Source: Granulicella arctica (GTDB lineage Bacteria; Acidobacteriota; Terriglobia; Terriglobales; Acidobacteriaceae). Taken from it: a stretch of DNA of 64,000 bases. The number at the start of each line of letters is the position of its first letter. The stretch's first letter is position 1. The stretch spans positions 4,672,693-4,736,692 of the forward strand of contig NZ_JAGTUT010000001.1 in assembly GCF_025685605.1 (NCBI RefSeq). The letters are read 5' to 3'. Of this stretch, positions 44,719 through 53,698 are shown piece after piece. The position numbers and the translations under genes are program-made. The notes beneath the pieces were generated by a model. It saw only the letters and a list, made by a program, of their open reading frames with translations. It searched no databases and was not told the DNA's origin.

Positions 44719-46293
44719 GCGCCGGATAGAAATGTCAGTATAGGTCCTTCTCATAACTCGTCGTAGTCGATGCGGTGGGAATGTGTGAAATCGCTGCACT
44801 TGCGATTTCCAAGGACTGTAGGAAGAGAGGGAAACGGCTTTATCGTTTTCCTCGCTTTCCATCAGGCCGTCATTTCCACCGTGGGCGCGCCCGCGAGTTT
44901 TTCTTTGTAGTCTGGTCCATAAACCTGGCGCGGTCGTTTCTTGTATCCGTTCTTGTCACTGTTGGTCAGGATCTCGGGCAAGCGCTTGATATCCTGCTGC
45001 GCCTTCACCGTAGCGAGTGCATGTCGCAACCTCTTGTTCTCGACGATCGCTGTGTGACTGACACGTTGGTCTTTGCTGAAGATGCGATAGGGAAGCAGTT
45101 GACCCTTCCATCGCACCTCAAGCGGCCGATCTGCGAAGTCGTAGATCTCAACGTACTGACCTGCCAAGCCATCCGCTAGAGCGCTTCGCTCGAGGATGAT
45201 CTGTCTGCGATCGTAGGCCAGGCTGAGCTGCTGGCCTACATGGCGTTGCTCACGATGGCACAGGATGTCGGCCAGGCGAGGAGCCTGCACGTTCAGCCTG
45301 CGATGCAGATCCTCAGCCTTCACCGCGGACAGTGAAAACCTCTCGTTATAGTGCTTCATGAACTCGGGCAGAAAGGCGTTGCCAGCGTCCATGTCGCAGA
45401 CGTTCTCAAGCCGAAGTTCCTTCACAAGACGATCCTGGAGCGTCCGGTTGGCTCGTTCCACACGTCCCTTCGCCTGGCTTGAGTTCGCACAAAGGATCTC
45501 GATGTTCAGCTCCGCCAGAGCGCGCCCGAACTGCGTCATCCCTGAGCCGCCCTTCGCATCCGGCTTGTTGACGCGGAAGACAGTGTGCTTGTCGGAGTAA
45601 AATGCGACAGGACAGCCATGCTCGTTCACATATCCCTTGAGCGCGGCGAAGTAGGAGTCTGTGCTCTCGCTGGGAACGAAGCGGAGTTGCATCAGCTTAC
45701 TCGTGGCGTCGTCGATGAAAACCAATAAGGTGCAGGGCTCGCCACGCTGCTCGAACCACCTGTGGTCGCTGCCGTCGATCTGGATCAGCTCGCCATAGCT
45801 CTCGCGTCGCAGGCGGGGCTGATGGCAGCTTCTGCGCTGCTTGCGGGACTGCCAGAGACCTTCCTCCAACATCCACGAGCGCAGCGTCTCGCGGCCAACC
45901 TGGATGTCATGCTTCGCGAGCAGAACTTCAGTCGCCAGTGTCGGTCCGAAGTCAGCGTACTTCGACTTGACGAGATCGAGCACGTACTCACGAACGCCAG
46001 CGCTCATGCTGTGGTTCGAGGACTGACCTCGACCCTTGTGGATCAGCCCGCCGCCGCCGTCCTCACGAAACCGGATCAACAGCCGGTTGACTTGGCGAGC
46101 GGTGATCGCCAGCACGACTGCGGCTGAAGCTATGGTCCGCCGGCCAGAAAGCACTTCAGTCAGAACCTCGATGCGCCGTACGTCCCGTTCGCTCATCAGC
46201 ACCCATCCCATAAACATCCGTCTCCCAGGCCAGACCTAGGAGAGTACTTGGGACATTTCTATCGGGCGAGAGTAGGACATTTCTATCCGGCGC
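44719..46293 (-). mobile_element. Intact ISNCY-type insertion sequence
   Basis: An element of about 1.57 kb with exact 18-base terminal inverted repeats, GCGCCGGATAGAAATGTC at 44719-44736 and its complement at 46276-46293. Each end carries a second, slightly different copy about 25 bases away: GCGCCCGATAGGAATGTC at 44694-44711 (outside the left repeat) and a copy at 46252-46267 (inside the right repeat). The true left end may therefore be 44694. I see no clear target-site duplication. It contains one transposase gene. Confidence 0.7.
44862..46211 (-). CDS. ISNCY-type DDE transposase
   Basis: A 449-residue integrase-core transposase. An N-terminal helix-turn-helix (RRIEVLTEVLSGRRTIASAAVVLAITARQVNRLLIRF) is followed by the DDE core: Asp in ELIQIDGSDHRWFE, Asp in PVAFYSDKHTVFR, and Glu in QAKGRVERANRTLQDRLVKE. 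The C-terminal part has HRRLNVQAPRLADILCHREQR. Full length and without frameshift, so it could be active. I chose the ATG at 46211; ATG codons at 46217 and 46196 are also in frame. Confidence 0.88.
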   Translation of the reverse strand: MGWVLMSERDVRRIEVLTEVLSGRRTIASAAVVLAITARQVNRLLIRFREDGGGGLIHKGRGQSSNHSMSAGVREYVLDLVKSKYADFGPTLATEVLLAKHDIQVGRETLRSWMLEEGLWQSRKQRRSCHQPRLRRESYGELIQIDGSDHRWFEQRGEPCTLLVFIDDATSKLMQLRFVPSESTDSYFAALKGYVNEHGCPVAFYSDKHTVFRVNKPDAKGGSGMTQFGRALAELNIEILCANSSQAKGRVERANRTLQDRLVKELRLENVCDMDAGNAFLPEFMKHYNERFSLSAVKAEDLHRRLNVQAPRLADILCHREQRHVGQQLSLAYDRRQIILERSALADGLAGQYVEIYDFADRPLEVRWKGQLLPYRIFSKDQRVSHTAIVENKRLRHALATVKAQQDIKRLPEILTNSDKNGYKKRPRQVYGPDYKEKLAGAPTVEMTA

Positions 46294-46687
46294 TAATAGA
46301 CCGACTATACATAACGGTTATTATCAGACATAGAAGAACCAGTCAAAGTGATATCAGATAGAGACGTTACCTGATATCGCGGTTGATTTTTTTATGTACT
46401 TTCAAGATGTCACGCATTCGGGGGTAGCCCGCCTGTGGGCTGCGACCTACCGCTCCGATAAGGAGACTTGTATCTCTGTGACCATGCGGAAATGTCGTAT
46501 CCTTACCTTTCGCGATGAAATCGTCGGGTATTGACGCGACCGCTGAGGCTGCGAGGAATAGCGGCTCCGCATAAAAATATCCATGTGAGTGTCGCGAGCC
46601 GCTTCCCCTGAGGCGCTGATGTCACAGGCTCGGGAGATTAGACCCATGGTCGTCGCCAGTCACTGCAGGTTCTTGCGCTTCAGCCGC
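46294..46687. other. Gene-free stretch between the insertion sequence and the transporter remnant
   Basis: About 390 bases with no coding signal; a short inverted repeat around GATATCAG is present near 46350-46375. Nothing else recognised. Confidence 0.35.
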
Positions 46688-47726
46688 TCAGCGGGTAGGT
46701 GCCGCGATCTTCAACCCGCCTTTCGTCCACAGGTTATTCTGCCCTCTAGCAAGTCTCATGATTGAGCCAGAGCCTAAATCTCTCTCGAAGAGTTCGCCGT
46801 AGTTGCCAACCGCCTCGATCATGTGCGCTGACCAGTAATCGTCAAGCGCGAGGTACTGCGCGTAGCCCCGCTGTGTGCCGAGCAGCCTTTGTATCACCGG
46901 ATCATCGGACCTCAGCATCGTTGGCAAATTGGACTGAGTGACGCCGCTCTCCTCTGCTTGTATCGGGGTTTCTACGACCCAGTCTACGATTGTTCCCCAC
47001 TGTGAGTCGTCCAAACGGTATGCAGGAGCGAGGGGGTCCTTGGCAATCACGTCTGGGAGAATCTCAAAGCGACTTGCCATGCTGCGGAAGGCTATGCGCT
47101 CATAGGCGAGTTGTGACACATCTGCTGCGACAGCCGCACAGTTCCGGTAATGAAGGCGGCCTCCATCTCGCCCTCTTCCTGAAAGGGAAAGGGCAGCCAC
47201 CTGATACTTTGGCGCTGCATGTAGCCTTGAACCTGCATCTCGGTCTCGGTGCCCCCAAGAAAGCAGACCTTCTTGCCAGCAAGATCTTTACTCGAGTGAA
47301 TCCCTGCGGCTTTGTTCACAAGGAAACCTTGATAGTCATAGAAGATTGGTTGCGTAAATCCAAGCGCTCCGGCAGCCTTGTTCATGAAGTTGGGAGAGGC
47401 AGTGGCGAGGACTGCTACTGCGCCGGACCTTAGTCCTTTAAGGCGTCCTGCTCGTCGCGATAAGGGACTACAGTGAACTTCGCTCCGGGGCCGAGAACAG
47501 TTACAGCGATAGCTTTGCAAAGGTCAAGATCAAGCGCGGAATGGTTACCGTGAGCATCTTGTGTGGAGTACTCTGCTTCTTCGAAGTCGACACCGCAGGC
47601 CATTGAACCTGCAGCCTTGATCTTGGCGAGTGTAGGGCCTGCCGCAGTAGCGTTTGCAATACTACCGCTGAAGAAGCAGAGCAAAACACCAGAGATGAGC
47701 AGAGTACGAGAGAAGAACGTGTTCAT
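46688..47726 (-). pseudogene. Amino-acid ABC transporter substrate-binding protein, broken in three frames
   Basis: Three consecutive frames give one AapJ-like periplasmic binding protein. The first (47726-47430) has a signal peptide and TLAKIKAAGSMACGVDFEEAEYS; the second (about 47440-47170) has SGAVAVLATASPNFM and DLAGKKVCFLGGTETEMQVQGYM; the third (47170-46688) has AYERIAFRSMASRFEILPDVIAKDPLAP and YFALDDYW-like sequence ending in GLKIAAPTR. Two frameshifts make it nonfunctional. No membrane or ATPase subunits accompany it. Confidence 0.75.
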
Positions 47727-47792
47727 AGATGTCCTAGTGAAAGCGAAAAGAGAGCGGCCGGGATCCCCGACCGCTCCATAGATTCGGCGTGT

Positions 47793-48030
47793 TTAGTTAG
47801 TCGGCCAGGTGCCTGACGTGGGCAGCCCGGGGTTGGTGCTTGGACGAGGATTGAAGTCGGACGGTGCCGGATCGATCACTACCCTATTGACGAGGAGCCA
47901 ACTCGATCAGGCTCTTCTCTGCTTGAGCATCGCTGACGCTTTGAGCTTGTTGAGCGACTCCATACACCGGCTGCAACATCGTGCTGATTGCAATTACGGC
48001 GCCTGTCTTCCTAAGGAACGCATGCTTCAT
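47793..48030 (-). pseudogene. Short exported-peptide gene with a frameshift
   Basis: From the ATG at 48030 the frame gives a signal-peptide-like start (KHAFLRKTGAVIAISTMLQPVYGVAQQAQ) and stops after about 48 codons. In another frame the sequence goes on as LLVNRVVIDPAPSDFNPRPSTNPGLPTSGTWPTN and ends at 47793. The two halves fit one secreted peptide of about 80 residues. I do not recognise it. It lies upstream of the transporter remnant on the same strand. Confidence 0.4.
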
Positions 48031-48218
48031 CGGTGTAACCCCGGGGGTTGCATCCCCCTCCATAACGATCGGGCTGTATCAGGAGGTCGTTTGCCAACCC
48101 GCGTGACCAGGAGTAAAGACTGATTGTTAAAGGGAAGTGTCATTCCAAGTGAGACATGCTAGAGCATTCAGAAACATTGATTCAGTGGAAGAACCTTCGA
48201 CACTTTTCAATGCGATGA

Positions 48219-48680
48219 GCGAAACTACTAGGATGTCACCGGCTGCTCGATCTGCTCGATACGCCAGAAGATATCCCGTTCCTGAGCCCTCTTCTGCAAC
48301 GCGAGACGATCTATCGCCTTCTCAAGATGCCTCAGACGGCTCGCCTCAGGGCCATTGCGACGGGCGGTGACCTCAGTCAGAGGACCACTCGAGCGATCGC
48401 ATGGCTCCGTGCGGACTATTCCAAGCCGCTCCATATCGAAGAGCTTGCGGAGACTTCGCGGATGGGAGTTTCCACGCTCCATCATCAGTTCCGCACTCTG
48501 ACCTCTATAAGTCCCTTGCAGTACCAGAAGATGACCCGGCTGCAAACCGCCCGGGATTGCATGCTCATGGACGGCTTAGACGCCACCACGGCCGCCTACG
48601 AAGTAGACTACGAGAGCACCAGCCGGTTCAGCCGCGAATACAGCCGGTGCTTTGGTCAACCACCCAATGCGGGAGAGTAA
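48219..48680 (+). pseudogene. AraC family regulator, N-terminally truncated
   Basis: The frame reads LLDLLDTPEDIPFLSPLLQRETIYRLLKMPQTARLRAIATG, followed by the AraC helix-turn-helix domain (KPLHIEELAETSRMGVSTLHHQFRTLTSISPLQYQKMTRLQTARDCML and STSRFSREYSRCFGQPP). The cupin-like N-terminal domain is missing: the frame is closed by a stop at 48216-48218. An ATG at 48327 could give a 117-residue protein with only the DNA-binding domain. I consider it a remnant. Confidence 0.6.
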
Positions 48681-48876
48681 GCCGGAAAGAAGCTTTCTGC
48701 CCTGCCAAAGAAAGCCAGCGGGCAACGTGCAGCAACCACGCTTAGGTTCTGGCTTCGGATGAAGATATTGGCGAATTGCTCTTCACCGAAACATGAGCAC
48801 TTGGGATGATATTCTTGGCTGGCCCCCACGGGTTAAACGGGGTGGGTGCGAAGCAGCCATCCTTACCGAGAATTCA

Positions 48877-49140
48877 CTAAGGGCGGTGATGAACCGTTCG
48901 GATCGTTAGACCGCTCTTGGTATGGACCAGATCGTAGTACCCACCGTAGTACGTTCCTTCTTCCGATTCCATAGCGGTAACAACCGGATGTCTCGGGTGA
49001 CTTACGACCTCTACAGTGTCACCCACCTGGACGGCGGCAGGCATCGTTTCCAAAGGCGCAAGGGCGAAGAGAAGTGTGTATCCATCGCGGCTTTGGAGCC
49101 ATATGGCGTCTAGGCTAATGTCTTGGATTAATTCCTGCAT
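48877..49140 (-). CDS. Hypothetical protein
   Basis: An 87-residue protein, start ATG at 49140 with GGAGAG upstream (a start at 49194 is possible). It contains QDISLDAIWLQSRDGYTLLFALAPLETMPAAVQVGDTVEVVSHPRHPVVTAME, which looks like a small beta-barrel, and ends in TIRTVHHRP. I do not know a family. Its neighbours are the truncated AraC gene and the arsenite exporter gene. Confidence 0.45.
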   Translation of the reverse strand: MQELIQDISLDAIWLQSRDGYTLLFALAPLETMPAAVQVGDTVEVVSHPRHPVVTAMESEEGTYYGGYYDLVHTKSGLTIRTVHHRP

Positions 49141-49289
49141 AGGCTCTCCACACCATCGTGTGCTTCCATGCCGACTCTCCACGTACACTATCATCCAACT
49201 GTTACAGGTTGAGTTTGTCGCTGGTTAGTCTGTCGTACATTGCCTGGATCTATCAACAGCGTAGGATGAGTCTGGTGTTGAGGATGCGG

Positions 49290-50417
49290 CTATGGTGCCG
49301 ACCTCGACGGGAGCACCTGAAAGCTTCCCTGCTCTAAGCCGAAATACCGGCGCCGCATCCAAAAAGCCACGTTGACCAGACCAATCAGTGCAGGAACTTC
49401 GATTAGTGGACCGACAACGCCAACGAATGCCTCACCCGAGTTGAGTCCAAAAACGGCCACCGCGACTGCAATCGCCAGCTCAAAGTTGTTGCCTGCTGCG
49501 GTGAAGGATAGCGTTGCCGACTGTGCGTAGTCTGCACCCAGCCTCTTGCCCATCCAGAAACTCACCAAGAACATGATGAGGAAGTAGATGACGAGCGGGA
49601 TAGCGATCTTGACCACATCGAGGGGCAGCCGCACGATCAGATCGCCTTTGAGGGAGAACATGACCAGAATGGTGAAAAGCAATGCAATAAGGGTAAGAGG
49701 GCTGATGCGCCGGATGAACCGGATCCGATACCATTCCTCGCCTTTCGCCTGAATCAAAACGTAACGAGTAAGGAAGCCCGCGACGAACGGTACGCCCAGG
49801 TAGAGGCCAACGCTCTTTGCGATCTCGCCGATGCCGATAGGAACAACACTTCCCTCTAAGCCAAACCACTTCGGAAGGACAGTCACAAAAACCCAGGCAT
49901 AGAGGCTATAGAAAAGTACCTGAAAGACGCTGTTGATGGCGACGAGCCCAGCAGCATAGTCCGTATCCCCTTCGGCGAGCTCGTTCCAGACCAGCACCAT
50001 GGCGATGCATCGGGCGATGCCGATCAGGATCAGACCGCGCATATAGGCAGGCTCACCCTTGAGGAAGACGATTGCCAGGAGGAACATCAGCACTGGCCCA
50101 ATGATCCAGTTCTGAACGAGCGACAGGCCGAGGACGTGCTTGTTGTGGAAGACCTCATTCAGCTTTTCGTAGCGGACCTTTGCAAGCGGCGGAAACATCA
50201 TGATGATGAGCCCGATAGCGATCGGAATGTTGGTCGTGCCGGTCTGAAAGCGATTGACAAAACCGGCAGATGACGGCACGAAGTGGCCGATGGCAACCCC
50301 AACGGCCATCGCCAGGAAGATCCAAAGCGTAAGGAATCGGTCGAGAAACGACAGCTTTTTGCGACCAGCCGGAGCACAGGCGCGTCCTTGGGTTATGGGA
50401 GCGGAAGACACTAGCAA
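49290..50417 (-). CDS. acr3: Arsenite efflux permease, ACR3 family
   Basis: A 375-residue inner-membrane protein with about ten helices. It matches ACR3 carriers: FLDRFLTLWIFLAMAVGVAIGHFVPS, NIPIAIGLIIMMFPPLAKVRYEKL, and the conserved Cys 137 in LIGIARCIAMVLVWNELAEGD, which is required for arsenite transport. The C-terminal AAGNNFELAIAVAVAVFGLNSGEAFVGVVGPLIEVPALI is typical. The start seems to be a TTG at 50417 overlapping the end of arsR by seven bases, so it is coupled to arsR. Confidence 0.9.
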   Translation of the reverse strand: MLVSSAPITQGRACAPAGRKKLSFLDRFLTLWIFLAMAVGVAIGHFVPSSAGFVNRFQTGTTNIPIAIGLIIMMFPPLAKVRYEKLNEVFHNKHVLGLSLVQNWIIGPVLMFLLAIVFLKGEPAYMRGLILIGIARCIAMVLVWNELAEGDTDYAAGLVAINSVFQVLFYSLYAWVFVTVLPKWFGLEGSVVPIGIGEIAKSVGLYLGVPFVAGFLTRYVLIQAKGEEWYRIRFIRRISPLTLIALLFTILVMFSLKGDLIVRLPLDVVKIAIPLVIYFLIMFLVSFWMGKRLGADYAQSATLSFTAAGNNFELAIAVAVAVFGLNSGEAFVGVVGPLIEVPALIGLVNVAFWMRRRYFGLEQGSFQVLPSRSAP

Positions 50418-50824
50418 ACCTCACAGGGTGCAACATCGAGTGTTATGGGAAGCGGAGCACCTTCGAGGAGAGCGTATTTCGAGGGGGAGCAGCATGCCTT
50501 CGTGAGTCGCACCCGGTCTGCCTGCATGGCCTTCTCTTCTTTCAACCAGCCGAGGGTTTGTTTGAGGATCTGGGCAGCCCCGATGTGCGGCGGCATGACG
50601 ATGCGGTAATGCATCCACTTACTCTCCCGCCGTGCCGAGACAATCCCGGCGCTCCGGAGATAGGCCAGATGCCGTGAGATTTTCGGTTGAGGACCGCCAA
50701 GGATTTCCACAAAGTAGCAGACACAGATCTCCTGGTCGCCCATCAGATTCAATAGCCGGAGCCGCGTTTGATCGCCAAGAGCCTGAAAGAACCGTTCCAC
50801 ACTGTACATCAGTTTTGCCGCCAT
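50411..50824 (-). CDS. arsR: Arsenical resistance repressor ArsR
   Basis: A 137-residue ArsR/SmtB winged-helix repressor. The metal site ICVC (Cys 34 and Cys 36) lies in the helix before the DNA-recognition helix (QPKISRHLAYLRSAGIVSARRESKWMHYRI). The C-terminus adds four more cysteines (ACCSPSK and APCEVC), absent from short ArsR proteins and possibly another As(III) site. As(III) binding releases the DNA and turns on acr3. A palindrome for its binding lies 10 bases upstream of the start (50834-50849). Confidence 0.9.
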   Translation of the reverse strand: MAAKLMYSVERFFQALGDQTRLRLLNLMGDQEICVCYFVEILGGPQPKISRHLAYLRSAGIVSARRESKWMHYRIVMPPHIGAAQILKQTLGWLKEEKAMQADRVRLTKACCSPSKYALLEGAPLPITLDVAPCEVC

Positions 50825-50833
50825 ATGTCACGT

Positions 50834-50849
50834 ATACGCATTGGCGTAT
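50834..50849. promoter_or_regulatory. Probable ArsR operator
   Basis: ATACGCATTGGCGTAT: 6-base inverted arms ATACGC/GCGTAT around a 4-base centre. It sits between arsR and a plus-strand ORF, suitable for control in both directions. Confidence 0.5.
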
Positions 50850-50900
50850 GCGAATGCAAGCCATATAGTCGCCAAAGCAGATATTTGTCAGGAGACGCTT

Positions 50901-50978
50901 ATGTCAGAGCAGTCACTGGATGCGGCGAAGGCGAAGTATGGAGTGGTCGCGGGCGTTTGCTGCCGTCGACTCGGGTAG
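50901..50978 (+). pseudogene. Possible ArsM (arsenite methyltransferase) N-terminal stub
   Basis: A 25-codon frame with a good binding site (AGGAG seven bases before ATG) begins SEQSLDAAKAKYGVVA, which resembles the start of ArsM-type methyltransferases, and then ends after VCCRRLG. It is divergent from arsR, where arsM often lies. The evidence is short, so this is a weak call; it may also be chance. Confidence 0.25.
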
Positions 50979-51094
50979 TAGCTGAAGAACCCGGCATACA
51001 GAGGGCACCAGTCCTGCTGGACGTTGAAATTCCCGCGCTGGCTCATCTCGGATGAATACATTTGTTATGTATAGTGATTCGCGGAGGCATGCTT

Positions 51095-51349
51095 ATGATC
51101 CGAATCGATCAAGCGTTACGCGCGCAAAATGCTCTTCGCGAAGCAGCGGGATTAGACGAGGAGACATTTCCACTCGCCGCTTTCGTTGGAATGATCAGCG
51201 ATGAGATTGAGGTGCTACGTAGAATGGGCCACGACGATGCAGCAATTGCAAGAGTGATCAAGCAGAGTTCTGGGATCGTCGTCTCGGTCGACGAGCTACG
51301 CCAAAACTATGCGACGCCGGAGGAACGTCACGGTAGGCCGCGGCAGTAG
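51095..51349 (+). CDS. Small hypothetical helical protein
   Basis: An 84-residue soluble protein (IRIDQALRAQNALREAAGLDEETFPLAAFVGMISDEIEVLRRMGHDDAAIARVIKQSSGI). The start ATG at 51095 is preceded by GGAGG at seven bases. It reads as a compact helical domain with a helix-turn-helix-like segment (DDAAIARVIKQSSGIVVSVDELRQNY). No known family recognised; its role in the arsenic region is not evident. Confidence 0.55.
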   Translation: MIRIDQALRAQNALREAAGLDEETFPLAAFVGMISDEIEVLRRMGHDDAAIARVIKQSSGIVVSVDELRQNYATPEERHGRPRQ

Positions 51350-51428
51350 AGGCTATCGTCGAGTAAGTTAGACAAAGCATAAAGCGCTAACGGGTGCTTT
51401 ATGCTGCTCGAAACAAGCAGCTGAAAGG

Positions 51429-53012
51429 TCAGTTCGCCACGTCAAAGGGGAGGAACACGATAGCAACGGTGCCCCGGTGCAACTCGTTTTGGCTGCTTCG
51501 AATGGTGATTCTCCCTTGGTGGCGTTCCATGATCTCTGTGCTGATCCAAAGCCCAAGGCCCGTACCCCCGATGCCCTTCGTGGTGTAGAACGCTTCGAAT
51601 AAGTGAGCTTTTGTTGTTTCGGTCATGCCCGTGCCCGTGTCCGCAACTGTCAATAGAAGGCCGGTTTTGCCGGACTTCCAATCCCGCCCTTCCCTGCTGC
51701 GCAACATAAGCCGGCCGCCAGTTGGCATCGCATCGATTGCATTTGTGAACAGATTGCTCAAAACCTGCCGAAGATCTCCTTCGAAGCAAGACACGGGCTG
51801 CTTCGCGCGTTTCAGCTTCTCGACGCTTATCGATGAATTCCTCAGCCGTCCTTGATACACGCTCAGAACGGTCGAGAACAGGTCCGTACACGAGATCGCC
51901 TGTGGCTTGGAGAGTTGCCGATGAAAGCGAAGGGTCTGACTTGCGATGATCGAAACACGTCTCAACTCCTCGTCCGCGGAGTCAAGGTAAGCTTGCTGCT
52001 CCGAGCTTATTGCACATTGACGAGCCAGGAAGATGAGATTAGTCACGGATTCCAGTGGATTGTTGATTTCATGAGCAATCGAACTCGCTAGCCGGCCAAC
52101 AGCGGCAAGCTTCTCACTTTGAATCAGAGCGCGCTCTGCGAGCTTGCGGCTTGAGTCGTTCCGAATGATCGCGGAGTATGCAACAAGCGTGCCCGGAGCT
52201 TCCATATGTGGTGTCACCGTCAAGGAAACGGCTACGTTCCTGCCATCTTTATGCCTTCCCACAGTCTCTTTCGTGAAGACTTTTCCTTGCACCAGGAGCG
52301 CCCGTGCGTGCTCGACTTCAACGCTCTGCTCTCCGGGAAAGATAAGTTCAGCGAAGCCGCGGCCGATGGCCTCTCCAGCCGCATAGCCAAACATCTGCTC
52401 ACCACCGTTATTCCAGCTCTCGATGACATCAGACGTGGAAATCCTTGCAATGGCATCGGACGAATGTAACACCACCTCGCTCACCTGCTCCGCTGCCCTG
52501 CGTGAGTTAAGAAGGTCTTTCTCGTAGAGACGCCTCTCGGACGCCTCAAGTAGAACGACAAGGATGCCAGAGGCTTTGCCTTCGCCGTCATAACGCAACG
52601 AGAAGTTCGCGAGGACAGGCACTCGCCCGGTCTGCCTTTGCACGACATCGAGAGCGACCTCATTACGAACACCGAAGAGATGGAGAGCAGGAAGGATCTG
52701 CGTCTCGTAGAAGATGGAGCCAGCGGAGGTCAGCAGTTTTTGAAATCTCCAGGTCGTGACCGCCTCTGCTGCCATCCCAGAGAGAGTCAAGAAGGCACGA
52801 TTAGCCCGGACCACCCTGCCATCCAGTGCAAGAACGACATAGGGACACGGTCCGTTCTCAAACAGTTCGGCAAGTTCGATGAGAGCTTCTGACGGAGATG
52901 TTTGTTCTAGCTTAGGAACAGGCGCATCGCTTCCGTGACCTCGCTCGGAGCGCTCAGATGAGGACAATGTCCCGTCGCATTCATCACGACGAGTTGGCTG
53001 TCCGGAAGGCAT
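51429..53012 (-). CDS. Soluble PAS-domain sensor histidine kinase
   Basis: A 527-residue kinase without membrane helices. Two PAS domains are seen, at residues about 44-160 (FENGPCPYVVLALDGRVVRANRAFLTLSG) and 175-290 (SSDAIARISTSDVIESWNNGGEQMFGY). The phospho-acceptor His 314 is in GRLASSIAHEINNPLESV, and the ATP-binding domain shows NLFTNAIDAMPTGG, VADTGTGM and GGTGLGLWIS. No response regulator gene is adjacent. The ATG at 53012 makes it overlap the upstream RsbQ-like gene by 106 bases; a TTG in LSSS about 14 codons later is an alternative. The overlap suggests coupled synthesis. Confidence 0.85.
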   Translation of the reverse strand: MPSGQPTRRDECDGTLSSSERSERGHGSDAPVPKLEQTSPSEALIELAELFENGPCPYVVLALDGRVVRANRAFLTLSGMAAEAVTTWRFQKLLTSAGSIFYETQILPALHLFGVRNEVALDVVQRQTGRVPVLANFSLRYDGEGKASGILVVLLEASERRLYEKDLLNSRRAAEQVSEVVLHSSDAIARISTSDVIESWNNGGEQMFGYAAGEAIGRGFAELIFPGEQSVEVEHARALLVQGKVFTKETVGRHKDGRNVAVSLTVTPHMEAPGTLVAYSAIIRNDSSRKLAERALIQSEKLAAVGRLASSIAHEINNPLESVTNLIFLARQCAISSEQQAYLDSADEELRRVSIIASQTLRFHRQLSKPQAISCTDLFSTVLSVYQGRLRNSSISVEKLKRAKQPVSCFEGDLRQVLSNLFTNAIDAMPTGGRLMLRSREGRDWKSGKTGLLLTVADTGTGMTETTKAHLFEAFYTTKGIGGTGLGLWISTEIMERHQGRITIRSSQNELHRGTVAIVFLPFDVAN

Positions 53013-53698
53013 CGATGTACATATTGTCCCACGACGGCAGGAGCGATCGGATCATGATCGCATTGGAGAATCAGTGTCGGAGTCTTCACCTTCGATAGAT
53101 CGGCCCGATTATCTGAGAGAAAGGTGACCCGTGCGAAGTGCTGGGCAAACATTGGATTGGTTCTGCAGAAGCTGGCTTCGAGCTCTCCGGCGAGTTCAGG
53201 ACGATCTGCGTTCCCCATGATGACTGGTGCCATCATCGAGGACCACCCGAGATGGTTGTTGTCCAGCATTTCGAGGAGATCCACAATATCGGCTCGCTCA
53301 AATCCCCCAACGTAGTCTCCCTCGTTGATGTAGCAGGGGGAAGGGCCGATCATGACGAGATTTTCGAAGAGTTCCGGGCTCTGGATTGCGGCGAGTGCGC
53401 CAATCATGGAGCTGACGGAATGACCTACGAAGGTGACGCGTGTGAGAGCGAGCTCCCGGATGATTTCAAGAACGTCGTTTGCGTATCCCTGGAGGGTGCT
53501 GTACCTGGTCCGGTGAAAAGCAGCAGGGTCGGAAAGGCCGGCACCGACGTAATCGAAAAGAACGATCGTGAACTCCGCCTCGAAGTGAGGCGTAATGGCG
53601 CGCCACATGCTTTGATCGCAGCCGTAACCGTGAGCAAACATGAGCGTACGAGAACCGCTTCCCAGCACACGCACGTTGTTGCGTTGAACAGCCTTCAT
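52907..53698 (-). CDS. RsbQ-like alpha/beta hydrolase
   Basis: A 263-residue alpha/beta hydrolase. The sequence matches RsbQ more than ordinary esterases: RNNVRVLGSGSRTLMFAHGYGCDQSMWR, DYVGAGLSD, the nucleophile Ser 94 in VGHSVSSMIG, Asp in LILQCDHDPIAP and His in ATGHCPHLSAP. In Bacillus, RsbQ serves the PAS-domain phosphatase RsbP in energy-stress sensing, by supplying or processing a small hydrophobic ligand. Here the downstream overlapping gene encodes a PAS kinase, so a similar ligand-to-PAS relay is likely. This pairing is inference. Confidence 0.85.
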   Translation of the reverse strand: MKAVQRNNVRVLGSGSRTLMFAHGYGCDQSMWRAITPHFEAEFTIVLFDYVGAGLSDPAAFHRTRYSTLQGYANDVLEIIRELALTRVTFVGHSVSSMIGALAAIQSPELFENLVMIGPSPCYINEGDYVGGFERADIVDLLEMLDNNHLGWSSMMAPVIMGNADRPELAGELEASFCRTNPMFAQHFARVTFLSDNRADLSKVKTPTLILQCDHDPIAPAVVGQYVHRCLPDSQLVVMNATGHCPHLSAPSEVTEAMRLFLS

